Shown piece after piece: positions 44,236 through 55,034 of a DNA stretch of 64,000 nt. Position numbers and translations under genes: made by a program. The stretch's first letter is position 1. Every line of letters begins with the position of its first letter. Under the pieces are notes generated by a model. The model was given only the letters and a program-made list of their open reading frames with translations. It was not told the origin of the DNA and made no database searches. The DNA comes from Doryteuthis pealeii (taxonomy: Eukaryota > Mollusca > Cephalopoda > Myopsida > Loliginidae). The stretch is taken from positions 54,088,512 through 54,152,511 of the forward strand of contig CM042157.1 of NCBI GenBank assembly GCA_023376005.1, in the 5' to 3' direction.

Positions 44236-44890
44236 TTGTGTATAAGATGCACAATTTTTCCAGATTTTTCAGCCAAGAATTTAGTGGTGTCTATTATACA
44301 AGAAAACTATGTAATTAATTTTTTTCTGGCCACATGCCTTACCATATTCAGAGCAGGATGACCAAAAGTAAGTTATATCTATAGTCTAAACTAATGTATG
44401 TTACATCGTTGAAGAGAAATATCCACTGGAATGTATGTTTGTTTATAATTTTGTTTCTCCTAGTTGCATTTTGGTGTGAACATGTCTGTGATTTGCACTA
44501 AATACTGTGGGTGATAAGATATGGAAATAAATCCAATGCTATGTAGTAATAAGAAAAAACAAACTATTCTAAAAGATTAATTTATTTTTAGATAGTAAAG
44601 TTGACATTAAAATGTTTCGTTTTTTTATAAAACCTTCACCAAGACATTAAGATGAATATAGTGTTGACTAAACGGTGTTGGAATTCTTTTCAAAAGGAAA
44701 ATAAGAGATGAGAAAGTATTAAAGAAAAGTTCTTAAATTTTGTGTTTGAAGAACTAATTGCAAAATATATAATGGTTTTTTTTTAGTCAGTACGAACTGA
44801 TCAGAAGTTGAAAAAATTCTAACTTTTGCTTAAATTTAGCTACAAAAAATTCTAAAATGTCAGTGTGTATTATACTTGAGAATTTATAAT
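44236..44890. mobile_element. Possible diverged DNA-transposon remnant
   Basis: GTGTATAAGATGCACAATTT at about 44239 has a weakly inverted counterpart GTCAGTGTGTATTATACTTG at about 44858. The motif 'tataagaYgca' occurs at the termini of some DNA transposons. The interior is AT-rich with no convincing transposase. Weak call. Confidence 0.25.
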
Positions 44891-44921
44891 GTACATAATT
44901 GTATGACAACTCCATGATACA

Positions 44922-44984
<63 letters not shown>
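44922..44984. repeat. (CT)n-(TA)n compound microsatellite
   Basis: CT run at 44922-44943, then TA run at 44944-44984. The 94-codon minus-strand frame here is an artefact of the runs. Confidence 0.97.
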
Positions 44985-44989
<5 letters not shown>

Positions 44990-45985
44990 AAGATTCTGTA
45001 TGTCTGTTTGTACAACAACCAAGTGTGAACATTTTTATAAAAGAAAATTGGTGGAGGCCAACAAAGACCAAAGTTCAGTAAAATTCACACACTATTTTTT
45101 TCCAAGATGGGGTTAAAAAAAATTTTACCACTCATTTTCCATAATAAAAGGTAAATAAATATAATAAGGTTATAAATAAATCATATCTTACAATATTAAT
45201 TTAAAAAATGATTGAAAAATAAAGCAAATTAATAAAGGATAGAACATAATAAAAGACAATTGAAAGAAAAAAAATATAAACAATAATAATAATAAAAATA
45301 AATAACTTAGAAACAAGAATATATAAAGAATATAAGATAATAAAACAAATATATAGAAAAACAATTTTTATTAATTCATATATAAATGTAGATAAAAGAT
45401 TTATTTCTAATTTTTTAAATCCCAGGCAATATCGGGTAGCTCTACTAGTAACTATATAAGAACTTCATAATGTACATAACTAGGAAGATAAATAAACAGA
45501 ATGCCATAAGGCAATTTCTAATTGAAAATAATGTATGAAATGAAGTTACCATGAATTGACTATTAACATAAAATAAGATGTGCATTGTCATTTCCTCCAT
45601 TGAGAGATTAATGTGAGGAATCTTTGTTGTTTCTGGTGTTTGTGTCTTATGGATGCCTTTACTATCCATGTTTTCAGGATCATGTCAGAGAAACATTAAA
45701 GAGAGATTAAAAAAGACTCATGACTTGATTGATAGGACTAATCTTTATCTAAGGGCAGACAACTTGTCTTACTGACCCAATGACATGTTTTCCTTACACA
45801 ACAGAAAATTTGGAAAATTATGACAAAATTTGTTGACATCATGGAAACATATGCTGGATGTCAGTTGTTTAGGAGCTTTTGAAATTTTGGATTATTTGGA
45901 TTATTCAGACTATTGTCTTCATGTTTATTGTTATCTACCCAAGATTTTGGTCAAAGTGTCCCTCGGCCTTCTTCTTTTGAAATTT
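44985..45985. other. No gene recognised
   Basis: Very A-rich from about 45100 to 45420. The 74-codon minus-strand frame at 45445-45669 has no motif. Confidence 0.5.
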
Positions 45986-45989
45986 GGAA

Positions 45990-46560
45990 ATTAATTGAAA
46001 ATCTCTGAGTATTATTATTTCACTCCAGTCAAGTTTTTCACACCTGCCTTAGCTGGTGGTTCACTGGAGGCTGATTGACACCAAATCTCCTCAGATCTTC
46101 AAAACTCATCTGAGTATTCTAGCTGATCTTAACAAAGCTGCGGTTTAAATGGTCTCGATTCTTCCTCTGATTTCCAATTTACCCAGATTCTTTTCCAGAC
46201 TCTTGGGGACCATTCAAAGGGCACCAATTACAATTGGCATGACATTCACCTTCTTGTTCCACAGTTTTCTCAGTTCTCTGGCAAGGTCCAAGTATTTATC
46301 TATCTTTTCACTTTCTTGCACTTCATCGGTCAAGATGGCAAAATTCACGAGATAAGTTCTCTTTTTCTTGTTAATTTATACTAGGCCTGATCTCCTGACC
46401 AAAATTAAGTGATCTTTCTGTATTTCAAAGTCCCAGAGAATTTTATGCATCTCATTCTCCAGGACAGATTTAGGCTTGTGCATATACCATTTAGTTGTAT
46501 GGTGAAAATTCAATTTCTTGCACAATTCCTAATGGATCACTTTTCCCCCCCAGTCATGTC
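45990..46560 (-). pseudogene. LINE reverse-transcriptase C-terminal pseudogene
   Basis: On the minus strand, from high to low coordinates, it reads WYMHKPKSVLENEMHKILWD, FEIQKDHLILVRRSG, KYLDLARELRKLWNKKVNVM, PIVIGALWMVPKSLEKNLG and KLEIRGRIETI. This is the classic order of the post-RT region of an invertebrate LINE. It then runs into the conserved 3' flank (CAGCTAAGGCAGGTGTG). It is the best copy of the family also at 11745 and 58985. The 68-codon plus-strand frame is a shadow. Confidence 0.85.
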
Positions 46561-46821
46561 TAGTCTTGTTCTCTCTTTGTGTTAGTTTGCAAAATATTCT
46601 TTTCAGTTGTTTCATCTATTTGTTTAATAATATATTCAATTTAATTGGTTGTATTGTAGATATGTAAATAAGTATTATATATACTATTTGAATATCATTA
46701 GGTTTAAAATGTTGGTCCCAGATTGAATTTTCAACATTTCTCATCTTTTTTAAACTATAAATATCTGATATAAAATACATAGACAAACATAAATGATGTT
46801 TTCTTTTGTTTTTCTTTGTAG

Positions 46822-46960
46822 GTTCATCCCACAGTTTGCATCTTATCTATGTCATTATAACAGGATTCTACTGGATGTGAGCTTGTTTTCATTGCTTGAT
46901 AAATTAAAACTAGGAATACAAGATCCCTCCTTACAGGGCAAAATCATCATGGCTTGGCTG
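46822..46960 (+). CDS. Probable internal exon of an unidentified gene
   Basis: 139 bp lies between a polypyrimidine-AG acceptor (TTGTTTTTCTTTGTAG) and a consensus donor (CTG|GTAAGT). Open in the frame RFIPQFASYLCHYNRILLDV, SLFSLLDKLKLGIQD, PSLQGKIIMAWL. The first base completes a codon from the upstream exon, and the exon ends on a codon boundary. Composition (about 42% GC) is above the surroundings and codon use looks normal. The peptide looks like amphipathic helices, possibly from an alpha-helical repeat protein, but I cannot name it. Neighbouring exons are not visible, so flanking introns would be long. Confidence 0.7.
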
Positions 46961-47064
46961 GTAAGTTCCTCTTTTTCTTTTTGTTATTTTCTACATGATG
47001 CTTTAACTGTTCTATTCATTTGTTATTCTTTACAATGTTCATCCAAATACAAATGAATCCCTGT

Positions 47065-47230
47065 TATATAATATATTATTATAAACAAGTCTATTTGACC
47101 CATAGATTAACAGGTACTCCCACTTCAGATCTGAGTGGACCTGGGATTAATAATAATGAAGGGGTACTCCCCAAATCTTCAGAACTAGAGCCTCACCATC
47201 AGATACAGTTTAGTGTCATATAAAAGACAC
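47065..47230 (-). repeat. Repeat D core (inverted), left arm of a palindrome
   Basis: CTATTTGACCCATAGATTAAC, GGACCTGGGATTAATAATAA and CACCATCAGATACAGTTTAG are inverted D core. Confidence 0.75.
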
Positions 47231-47296
47231 ACATTGTAGGGGTTCTCTGCAGAGGAAGTACCTGTTAATCTATGGGTCAAATAGACTTGTTTATAA
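47079..47296. repeat. Inverted repeat with perfect 40 bp arms
   Basis: 47079-47118 (ATAAACAAGTCTATTTGACC...) is the exact reverse complement of 47257-47296 (...GGTCAAATAGACTTGTTTAT). The 138 bp between is mostly D core. The two arms are parts of two D copies in opposite orientation. Confidence 0.9.
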
Positions 47297-47770
47297 ATTA
47301 ATAGTATTGAGTAGGAATACTTAAAACCATATGATTATGTAAATTATCAGTCACTCTGTCAAAAAACATGGGTATGATACTAAACTGCATCTGATGGTGA
47401 GACTCCTGTTCTAGTGCTCTGGGAAGTGTGGAGTATCCATTCATTGTCATTACTCCTAGTTCCCTATTGGTCAAATAGGTCTGTTGGAAAATAATTGGTC
47501 TTGAGAATAGTTACTTTAACTTATAATTATAGATTATTAGTTTCTTGAAACCATATAACTGTGTGCTAGCAAATGACTATGATTAAATAGAAATAGTTAC
47601 TTGTAACCATATAATTGTGTATACATTATTTGTATTAGATAGGAATACTTGAAACCATATAATTGTGTATAAATTATTTGTATTAGATAGGAATACTTGA
47701 AACCATATAATTGTGTATAAATTATTTGCATTAGATAGGAATACTTAATATCATAATTGTTTTAAACAAA
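47240..47770 (+). repeat. Repeat D copies, plus orientation
   Basis: D core motifs recur (ACTAAACTGCATCTGATGGT at about 47380). Three near-identical units of about 57 bp follow at 47605-47755 (AAACCATATAATTGTGTATA, TTAGATAGGAATACTT), a local tandem array within D. Confidence 0.75.
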
Positions 47771-48069
47771 TACTCATTGACAAATAAAAAAAATCAATGG
47801 AACATTCCTATATAGAGTTATGATTATAATTTAACATTTAGAAATGAATCATATTTCAGAATTAAATAACCCATAAGGAGTTGATATTCTACTGAACAAA
47901 TAAACCAAACCAAATATAAATGTGATTATATATACAAAGAAAGTTATACTATGAAATTAATCAAACTTTCATGACACCTAATCTTGGAAGAGCTTCTTAA
48001 TTCTAGTCCCACATTGTTTCAAAATTGGGGGTCTATTCTATGAAAAGGTTTTTTTAAAAAATAATAATA

Positions 48070-48345
48070 TATGTATTTACCCAACACCTCTGCTGCCAGG
48101 CAATATATGACCAAGGTCAATTTTTAAGTGGTGTACAGTTGATTTTTATTCTATTAGTCTGGTTGCCTTACCAAGGCTAAAGAACTCAGTCTGCCCTATT
48201 ATTTACCCATAGCTGGTAGGAGAAAAGATGGATTCATGTCTTTCCCAAGAGTATTAGCACGAAGTGAAATGCAATCAACCTTGTCCAGGATTTGAACTTG
48301 GGTCATTTAGTCCATTTCCTCAAACTGACTGTTACGACAATTCAA
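48070..48345 (-). repeat. SINE E copy (inverted), near full length
   Basis: TATTTACCCAACACCTCTGC, TGGTTGCCTTACCAAGGCTA, TTATTTACCCATAGCTGG, TCTTTCCCAAGAGTATTAGC and CCAGGATTTGAACTTGGG follow the family order in reverse. Confidence 0.8.
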
Positions 48346-48760
48346 TATAAATTAAATAAATAAATGAAATTACTACATAATATTACAAATTTTTAAAATT
48401 CTGAATTTTATTTAGATTTTAATTAAAAGCAATTTAATTTATTTGTGTTCAAAACAAATATAACCAGTGTTTTAACTGACATATTCCAATTTTGATTGTG
48501 GCCCCATGCTGCACAAAGAGTCTACAGGGTCACCTCCAACCCACCATACACGACAACCTTGACAGGAGCCAGCATTGTTGAACACCTTATTATGATATAT
48601 TCAGTTGAGTTTCATATCCAAAATAAAATAAGCTTTAAATAAGTAGAAAGTTGATTATGTATTGTTGGAACAGTGAAAGAACAGATCTTATTCTACTCTT
48701 TTTCCCTTGATCTGTTTTGGCTGTAAGATTTCTAAATTATTCAAACTAGCTGTAAACCTG
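48346..48760. other. No gene recognised; GC-richer patch near 48500-48595
   Basis: Mostly AT-rich. The patch (GGCCCCATGCTGCACAAAG, GGTCACCTCCAACCCACC, ACAACCTTGACAGGAGCC) stands out in composition but has no long open frame and no second copy in the window. Confidence 0.4.
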
Positions 48761-48764
48761 ATAT

Positions 48765-49466
48765 CCTCATCAAGGCATGCTAACAGCACAGATTTCCTTG
48801 ACTCTCTCTTGCTATCCGTCCCTATTGGCCATCGCACTTGACAAGTCCTTTAGACAGCATCCAGTATATTCACTGCTGATCAGTTTTTATTAGTCAGCAA
48901 ACACTGGTATGTCCATGTGTAATAGTCCCTAGGAGAATGTCACTTATGAATTTGTACTTACTTCTCCAGCAGTGCCGAACATGTCTTGTTCATCTTAGTT
49001 GGATAGTTTGTGAGACGGAAGGTAAGTAGCCATACAGTTGCCTTTTTGTAGGGTCCTGTTTCCAAAATTTGTTCAAAAGAGCATGCAGCATCCTCCCCAT
49101 CAAGATTTTCTCCAGGCGTTTCATTAGAGTCCAAGTGGTGCAACCATACAATAATACTGACATGGCTCCAGCTTGGAAGAATTCCCATTTTATCTTTCCA
49201 CACAGTCATTAACCTCTCAATAGCAGTCCATGCTTTACCTATGAGTATGTTGACATTGCTTTCAGTAGATGAAATATTGCTACTGAGGTATATGAACTTA
49301 TTTACAAAGTGGCTTGCCATTTTATTAAAACATAGACTCTGTTTTATCTAAGTTCATGTAGAGACCAATGCCTCTTGCTGCCTGCTGTAGATTTATTAGC
49401 TGCTCTGTCAGCAATTCATCTTGAGCTGGTGCATTTGTATGAAGAACTAGATCATCTGCAGAAGTA
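48765..49466 (-). pseudogene. LINE reverse transcriptase C-terminal pseudogene
   Basis: The minus strand includes FIYLSSNISSTESNVNILIG and KAWTAIERLMTVWKDKMG (the 120-codon frame at 48958-49320). It then continues, frame-shifted, through LDSNETPGENLDGED to the 3' end (CACTGATGAGGATATCAGG region). Same family as 37190-38340. The 5' side abuts an inverted SINE A at 49467. Confidence 0.85.
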
Positions 49467-49680
49467 AGTTGTCGAGGTGGCCTAAAGTTGGTATCAGCCA
49501 ATCAGCGAGGGAGTCTATCCCCTTTTCACTAGCGCTAGACGAAGGAGATTGTTTTTGCATCTGAGGTGGAGCACCACACCTACCACCAGCTCCTTACTTT
49601 ACAGCACAGATCCATGTGCTACTCATACGCTGAGTCAGTATCAGACTAGGAACCTTGTGGGTTCTAGCTGAACAAGTCTG
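49467..49680 (-). repeat. SINE A copy (inverted), head degraded
   Basis: GTCGAGGTGGCCTAAAGTTG, AATCAGCGAGGGAGTCTATC, GGTGGAGCACCACACCTACC and CATACGCTGAGTCAGTATCA. The tRNA head is shortened after CTAGGAACCTTGTGGGTTCT. Confidence 0.8.
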
Positions 49681-50020
49681 CATAAACTCTTAACATCAAA
49701 CTATGTTTTTGAGATGATTTAGAAATTATTGAACATTGTTGAGAGGTTAACATTTATGGCCTCATTGTTCATATTAGATATGTAAGCACAATAGGATTTT
49801 CTAGTGACTGTAAATATGTCAATCTTTTGTTGTGGCCTGCACAATCTCACCTGTTAAATCCCTCAATCCTATGTTGTGTTGATACTTTTAAGAGAAGATT
49901 AGTTGGTAACAGGTTTGTTTTGCTGATTCTTCATTTTCTTCTTGAGTTCTTCCCAATCCTACGGTTGAGTCATGTGACACTTTGCAAAATGGTCTCCTCT
50001 CTTTTGCAACTGAACTCTCT
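49681..50020. other. No gene recognised
   Basis: The 90-codon frame at 49827-50099 (+) extends into the SINE B that follows. No motif. Confidence 0.45.
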
Positions 50021-50024
50021 ATCT

Positions 50025-50190
50025 CCTGGTTACTTTAAATTTCAGACTAATACACTTTGGAAAGGTATGAACACCCTCATCCTCCAGCTATGGGTTTAAA
50101 TAGTATCACTACTGTTCTTCTATAAGGATGGCTTTGTTTATTTAATAATAATCCAAAGTGGATGACATTAAACAAAGAAAATACATCTGT
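50025..50190 (+). repeat. SINE B copy, 5' truncated
   Basis: TTTCAGACTAATACACTTTG, GAAAGGTATGAACACC, CCAGCTATGGGTTTAAATAG and AGTGGATGACATTAAACAAA. Confidence 0.75.
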
Positions 50191-50563
50191 ACAGATGCAC
50201 TCACCCCCATATGCATATATGCTACATCTATATGCATACATACTTATATATACATACTCACACCTATGTGCATTATTGCACCTAAATATGTGCACCCAGG
50301 TGGAGAAGAGCTTATAGTGTCACAGAAAAAGTCATAGGAAAAAAATGTCATAACTTTAATTTCTGGCTTGGAAAATTTCAGCTAGATATCTACTTTTTAT
50401 AGTAAAATAAAAAAAAATATTTAGTTTAGCTAACTTGATGGATAAAAAGTTTAATATTATAGTTATATTGTAAATTTAACCCCATGGTTAAAACCCTAAA
50501 AGGCTTTGGAATTAAAAAAATCAAAAATATAAATATACTAAAAACATGTTCTTGGTTTCTATT

Positions 50564-50660
50564 AGTCAACATCATTATCAAGGCCTACTGACCGCACATA
50601 TTCCCTTGACTCTCTCTTGCCATCCGTCCCTATTGGCAATTACTCTTAGTAAGTGCTCTA
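50564..50660 (-). pseudogene. LINE 3' terminal fragment (inverted)
   Basis: ATCATTATCAAGGCCTACTG, CCTTGACTCTCTCTTGCCAT and CCGTCCCTATTGGCAATTAC match the inverted LINE 3' end at 48765-48840. Confidence 0.75.
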
Positions 50661-51225
50661 GCTAAAATACCTAAAATACTTTGCAATTTAAAAAAAAGAT
50701 AATATGTTGAAATTATGCACTTGGTCCCTATTAGAAACTGCAGAAAAAAATTTGTGGCTATAGCTGTGTCTGTGATGATAAACAGAAAAAAATACATTTG
50801 GTGAAGTATAATAAGATGAGAAAATGACGACTATAAGAGAGAAGTGAATCATAAAAGTTGGGAAATTGTAGGTTTGTTTTGACTATTTCTAAATGAAACA
50901 AGGCTAAGTGCTGTGCTCAGAAATATCCAAACAGTGAAGCTAATGTATGACACAATGCCAGAAAAATCTAGAAAAGTTACATTAATGTTATTTATTATTG
51001 AAATGTGGCCATTATTCTGTAAACTATTAGCCAAGAATATTTCTCTTGGACTCCTTAAATTGTGTTAGTATTTACAAGACATTGTTAGATCATGGCTGCT
51101 TCATGACTGTTGCCTTGTGTAATTGAGTTTGTTTTATTTACATTGTCCTCATCTTGGTTGGAATACTTGCAACATTTGGCCACTGTATGTTCTGGCCTAC
51201 TTCAGGTTCATTTTTTTTGTTGTTA
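50661..51225. other. No gene recognised
   Basis: AT-rich. Frames of 61 (50849-51034, -) and 68 (51110-51316, +) codons have no motif. Confidence 0.45.
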
Positions 51226-51229
51226 TAGT

Positions 51230-51425
51230 CTTACACACACAAAACACAAACAGTTTTATGATTTCATGTATTCCTATCAAATACTAATATTTTTTAAACA
51301 ACTGTTTGACCCATAATGGAACCCTAACAGGTACTATCACTCTTGTGAGTAATGGCAATGAAGGGTTACTCCACACTCCCCAGAACTGGAACCTCACCAT
51401 GTAGTTTGCTGTCATACCCAGGACA
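51230..51425 (-). repeat. Repeat D core (inverted)
   Basis: ATGTATTCCTATCAAATACT, TGTTTGACCCATAATGGAAC, CCAGAACTGGAACCTCACCA and GCTGTCATACCCAGGACATC. Confidence 0.75.
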
Positions 51426-51434
51426 TCATGATAT

Positions 51435-51515
51435 TTGGTTGGCTTGGCTTATCTGTTTAATGGCATATCAACTCCTTATGGTTTATTCAATGCTGAAATT
51501 TGATTAATTTGTAAA
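51435..51515 (-). repeat. SINE B tail fragment (inverted)
   Basis: TTGGCTTATCTGTTTAATGG, CATATCAACTCCTTATGG and TTCAATGCTGAAATTTGATT. Nearly the same as 34255-34335. Confidence 0.55.
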
Positions 51516-51529
51516 TGTCACATTAAAAT

Positions 51530-52085
51530 TACTAGCAAGAATAATGCCCTCTGCCGGGCATAAGTATTTAAGTTTTAACGTAATGAAATATATTAGATTA
51601 GAAAGATTAACAAAATTAAATAAATATCTATATAAAAAGATTACACTTATTTTAATTATATTTTAATTGGTTTCTATATAAAATCATTCATAGGATTGAT
51701 TTTGATATGTTGCAGAATAAAACAATAATATTAGAAATCAATAACACCAAGTAATTTATATTTATTAAACCCAGTTTTGTTAAAAGCAGTATGCAAATTA
51801 ACCACACCATATATTAAGTAAACCTTTATTTCTTTTGGATATATAAGACACATTGTGGGATTTTAAACATACTAATAACATGGGATATTTTGAGGCAAAT
51901 CTAACTCCGATTTTCATTGAGACATCGTTGATAAAATAAGATTTATTCTATGTATTAATGATTTTGACTATAAATCAAATATACATTGATTAATTTACTT
52001 AATTCCTGAAATGACCGTGACGTAAGCAGTGACATGGTTTTGATTATAGACAAATAGAGACCAAATTTCAATTATTAATAGATGA
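51530..52085 (-). mobile_element. Family F repeat, copy 2 (inverted)
   Basis: It begins CTAGCAAGAATAATGCCCTC with CGGGCATAAGTATTTAAG and continues through AACCACACCATATATTAAG and CAGTGACATGGTTTTG. This is the reverse complement of 27920-28432 over its whole length, with scattered substitutions. Confidence 0.7.
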
Positions 52086-52369
52086 CCATTTATATTTATA
52101 TAAATGGTTATTATTTATATTGAACCAAACCCTTTATTGAATCTGAGACTTTTCTTATCCTGCTGTCCTTTGAATATCTCATATTGGTTAATCTGCTTTC
52201 TTAGTTATTTTTGCCCTGAGGGGAAACAGTTCAAATCTCACTGGGGGATTCTTCTTCTTTTTGATGTAAGTCATTCCTTGCTATCATAGAACAGAATACC
52301 CAAATCAATTGCAATAAAAAGCAATTAGAATTAGGAAAACAAAGAATAATACTAGTGAAAATGCTGACT

Positions 52370-52600
52370 GTATAAGACCCTCCTACAAAAATGTCCTGGT
52401 TATGATGTAAACTGCATCTGATAATGAGGCATCAGTTCTGCAGCTATGAAGAGTTTAGAATACATTTTCATTGACATTACTCCTAGGTCCACTTTAACCC
52501 AGAGTGGTAGTAACTATTATGGTCCCATCTATGGGTCAAATAGATCTGTTTGAAAATTATTTGTGTTAATTAGGAATACTTGACACATATAATTTTTTTG
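52370..52600 (+). repeat. Repeat D copy, partial
   Basis: CTGACTGTATAAGACCCTCC, AAACTGCATCTGATAATGAG, GGTCCCATCTATGGGTCAAA and TTAGGAATACTTGACACATA. Confidence 0.75.
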
Positions 52601-52604
52601 TTCT

Positions 52605-52730
52605 TTATCATCCTGCAACACCCTCTGGTTAAAAATGAGACCGTCCAAGATGCAATGCAAAAATGTAAATCCAGATTATCTGGTGTTGCTTAATCACAGA
52701 TTTCTTATTTGTCTTATTTTATTTCAACTT
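52605..52730 (+). repeat. Family G repeat, copy 2
   Basis: ACACCCTCTGGTTAAAAATG, GAGACCGTCCAAGATGC and ATTATCTGGTGTTGCTTAAT, matching 34675-34795 in the same orientation. Confidence 0.65.
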
Positions 52731-53335
52731 AGATATTTTCCGAGTTGTATTTTTGTCACTTTTTTGTTGGCAAATTAATGTAGATATTCTACCCCCCCCC
52801 CATTTTTATCGGCAAATCAATGTAGATATCTTACAACCCCACTTTAAAAAGATAAAATTTTTCTATTGAATTTGTACTGTATTATATCGGTTTTTATTGT
52901 ATATTTTTGTATTATTTATTACAAAGACAACAGTAGGATTTATATCTAATGAAATTGCAAATCATCGTTTCTGGCTTAAATAGCTCATCTTGATTTTTAT
53001 TTTGTTTCATGGAAATTCCACAGGTCCCACTAGTTATTTGTAATAATAACTAAAATAGCACACATACATCCATCCATTGAGCTGCACATGCATACTGAAA
53101 TAAAGAGATTATATATATATATATATACAGACACAAAAATATATTAACAATTATAAAAGATATAAGGCAGGGTAATAACTCCTAACTGAGTTTCACATCT
53201 TTCATTGTCAGATGAACTGGAATAATGGTTTACATTTTTTATAATTGTTAATATATTGTGATATTGCTCTGCATTTTTGTGTGTTATCTATTGTAAGGAT
53301 TTTGCAGTTTGGGGATGCTTTTGGTGTTGAATTCT
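52731..53335. other. No gene recognised
   Basis: AT-rich, with a local pair of similar 45 bp segments (TTGGCAAATTAATGTAGATA at about 52767; TCGGCAAATCAATGTAGATA at about 52809) and a short TA run near 53110-53126. Confidence 0.5.
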
Positions 53336-53338
53336 AAT

Positions 53339-53356
53339 CACACACACACACACACC

Positions 53357-53431
<75 letters not shown>
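53339..53431. repeat. (AC)n-(TA)n-(TG)n palindromic microsatellite
   Basis: AC run, TA run, then TG run. Because AC and TG are complementary, the whole 93 bp is a near-perfect palindrome. Confidence 0.97.
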
Positions 53432-53432
<1 letters not shown>

Positions 53433-54225
53433 CTTTAATCTAACATATGTCTGTAATATTCACTCTCATATATGGACATATTCTGTTTAGCATTTTAAGA
53501 TTTCACAAAAGAGCTTGTTGGTATCTTAACTTGATTTTCTTTTTTTCTTTTCCTTTTTTTTTCTGAATTATGCTTGTTGCATCTCTACGATGCCACTGTT
53601 GCCGCACTTGGTTGAAAGCTGTCCAAACAGATTTCCATGTTAACAAGATTTGAAGATTTTTGTAATTAGATTAAAGATTTGTATAGTCCCGCCAGTATCT
53701 CGTGTATATCATCTCTATTAATAAAATTATCATACTAATATCGTTTGTACAAGGAATTTATACTCTTTCTGATTGTTTCCTTTTTTTTTTTCTTTTTTGA
53801 GATGTTAGGTTTGTGAGTGTACAGATCTCGCAACACGCACACCCTTACACATATGCAGTGTGTAATCAAGCAAGGCATATAATAACGCTCTAAACAAATA
53901 AATGCAACCTCTATGTGCATATTTTAGCAATTAATTATAGGCATAAATGCAAGGCTTGTATAATCATATGCAAACATATTTTACAGATGCACTTTTATAG
54001 AGATGCACTTGGTCATGTGTTAAATGAGGCTGCACGGTTATCTGCATTTTTGGTTTTGATATCAGAAATTGGTAGAATCAAGTTAAAGAAAAATATATTA
54101 AAAGTGTGGATAATTTTTCACTTATACATGTGTGTATATATGTAAGATGTCTGTGTGTGTACATACATATATATGTATGATGTCTGTGTGTGTACATATA
54201 TATGTATGGTGTGTGTGTAGTTATG
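53432..54225. other. No gene recognised
   Basis: Poly-T/C stretches at about 53538-53562. Frames of 61 (-) and 76 (+) codons near 53735-54145 have no motif. Short TG/TA runs begin at about 54128. Confidence 0.45.
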
Positions 54226-54230
54226 TACTA

Positions 54231-54316
54231 AGCTTAGCTTTGTTTTGGCACAGGATCAAACTCACTAACAATGGTTTACTAATCCAGCTTGTTAACCATT
54301 ACACCATGTGAAGTGC
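54231..54316 (-). repeat. SINE C copy (inverted)
   Basis: GGCACAGGATCAAACTCACT, then CCAGCTTGTTAACCATTACA with CCATGTG, the inverted B-box and A-box regions. Confidence 0.75.
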
Positions 54317-54358
54317 CCGTGTGTGTATATATGATGTATCTAAATATATATATATATG

Positions 54359-54410
<52 letters not shown>

Positions 54411-54420
54411 TGTGTATATA
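54317..54420. repeat. Mixed (TG)n/(TA)n/(AG)n microsatellite
   Basis: Alternating GT, AT and AG runs. The overlapping 62-73 codon frames are tyrosine-isoleucine artefacts. Confidence 0.9.
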
Positions 54421-54510
54421 TTATACAGATTCATCTGCTGCAACCTAAAGGTAATTCTTGTCAATTCCGTGACAAATATGTGGGTCTGTATGATGTGCAC
54501 GTGTATATAT
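54421..54510 (+). repeat. Fragment similar to 56110-56175 (LINE 3' region)
   Basis: CTGCTGCAACCTAAAGGTAA, TTCTTGTCAATTCCGTGAC and ATGTGGGTCT match CTGCAGCAACCTTCAGCTAA, CAATTCTGTGACAATGC and GTGGGTCT further on. Both follow TA/TG runs. Confidence 0.6.
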
Positions 54511-55034
54511 ATGTATGATGATTCTGTCTATCTGTATGATGTATGTGTAATATATATATATTTTATAAAAAATGAAGAAAAAAAACACAAGTTTCATTGA
54601 CGAGTGATGTTTAATAAGCCAATGCTGCAGTGTTTCAGTTTGTTTAACACATCTTCATCAGGGCCTTCGTTTGTTTAAAGAAAAAGAAATTATTAGTGAA
54701 CAAAAGTTTGCGAGCCTCTGCTTTTGGTATGTGGCAAATTTTGTTGATATTCAAATAGGTGAAAAAGATATACTTTAAAATTTCAAGTGATGTTGGTATC
54801 CCCATTTAAACTGCATGGCGTAATTTTTTCCAGAAAATTGTTGGAAATAATTTTAGTGAATGAAAAAATACCTTATTTGATTGAGTATTAAAAAAAGAAA
54901 AAATTAAAATTAATATTATTGATGAATTTTGTGATGTTTTAACACGTTTAACTAGGTGAGGGGATAAGTTATAAAATACTCTATCAATATTCGGCCAGGC
55001 AAGTGCAGGAGAAGTGTATTGAGCAATGGTTCCC

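Noticed and set aside
44787..45071. 94-codon minus-strand frame with an RERERERER run
   Set aside because: Produced by the (CT)n and (TA)n microsatellites.
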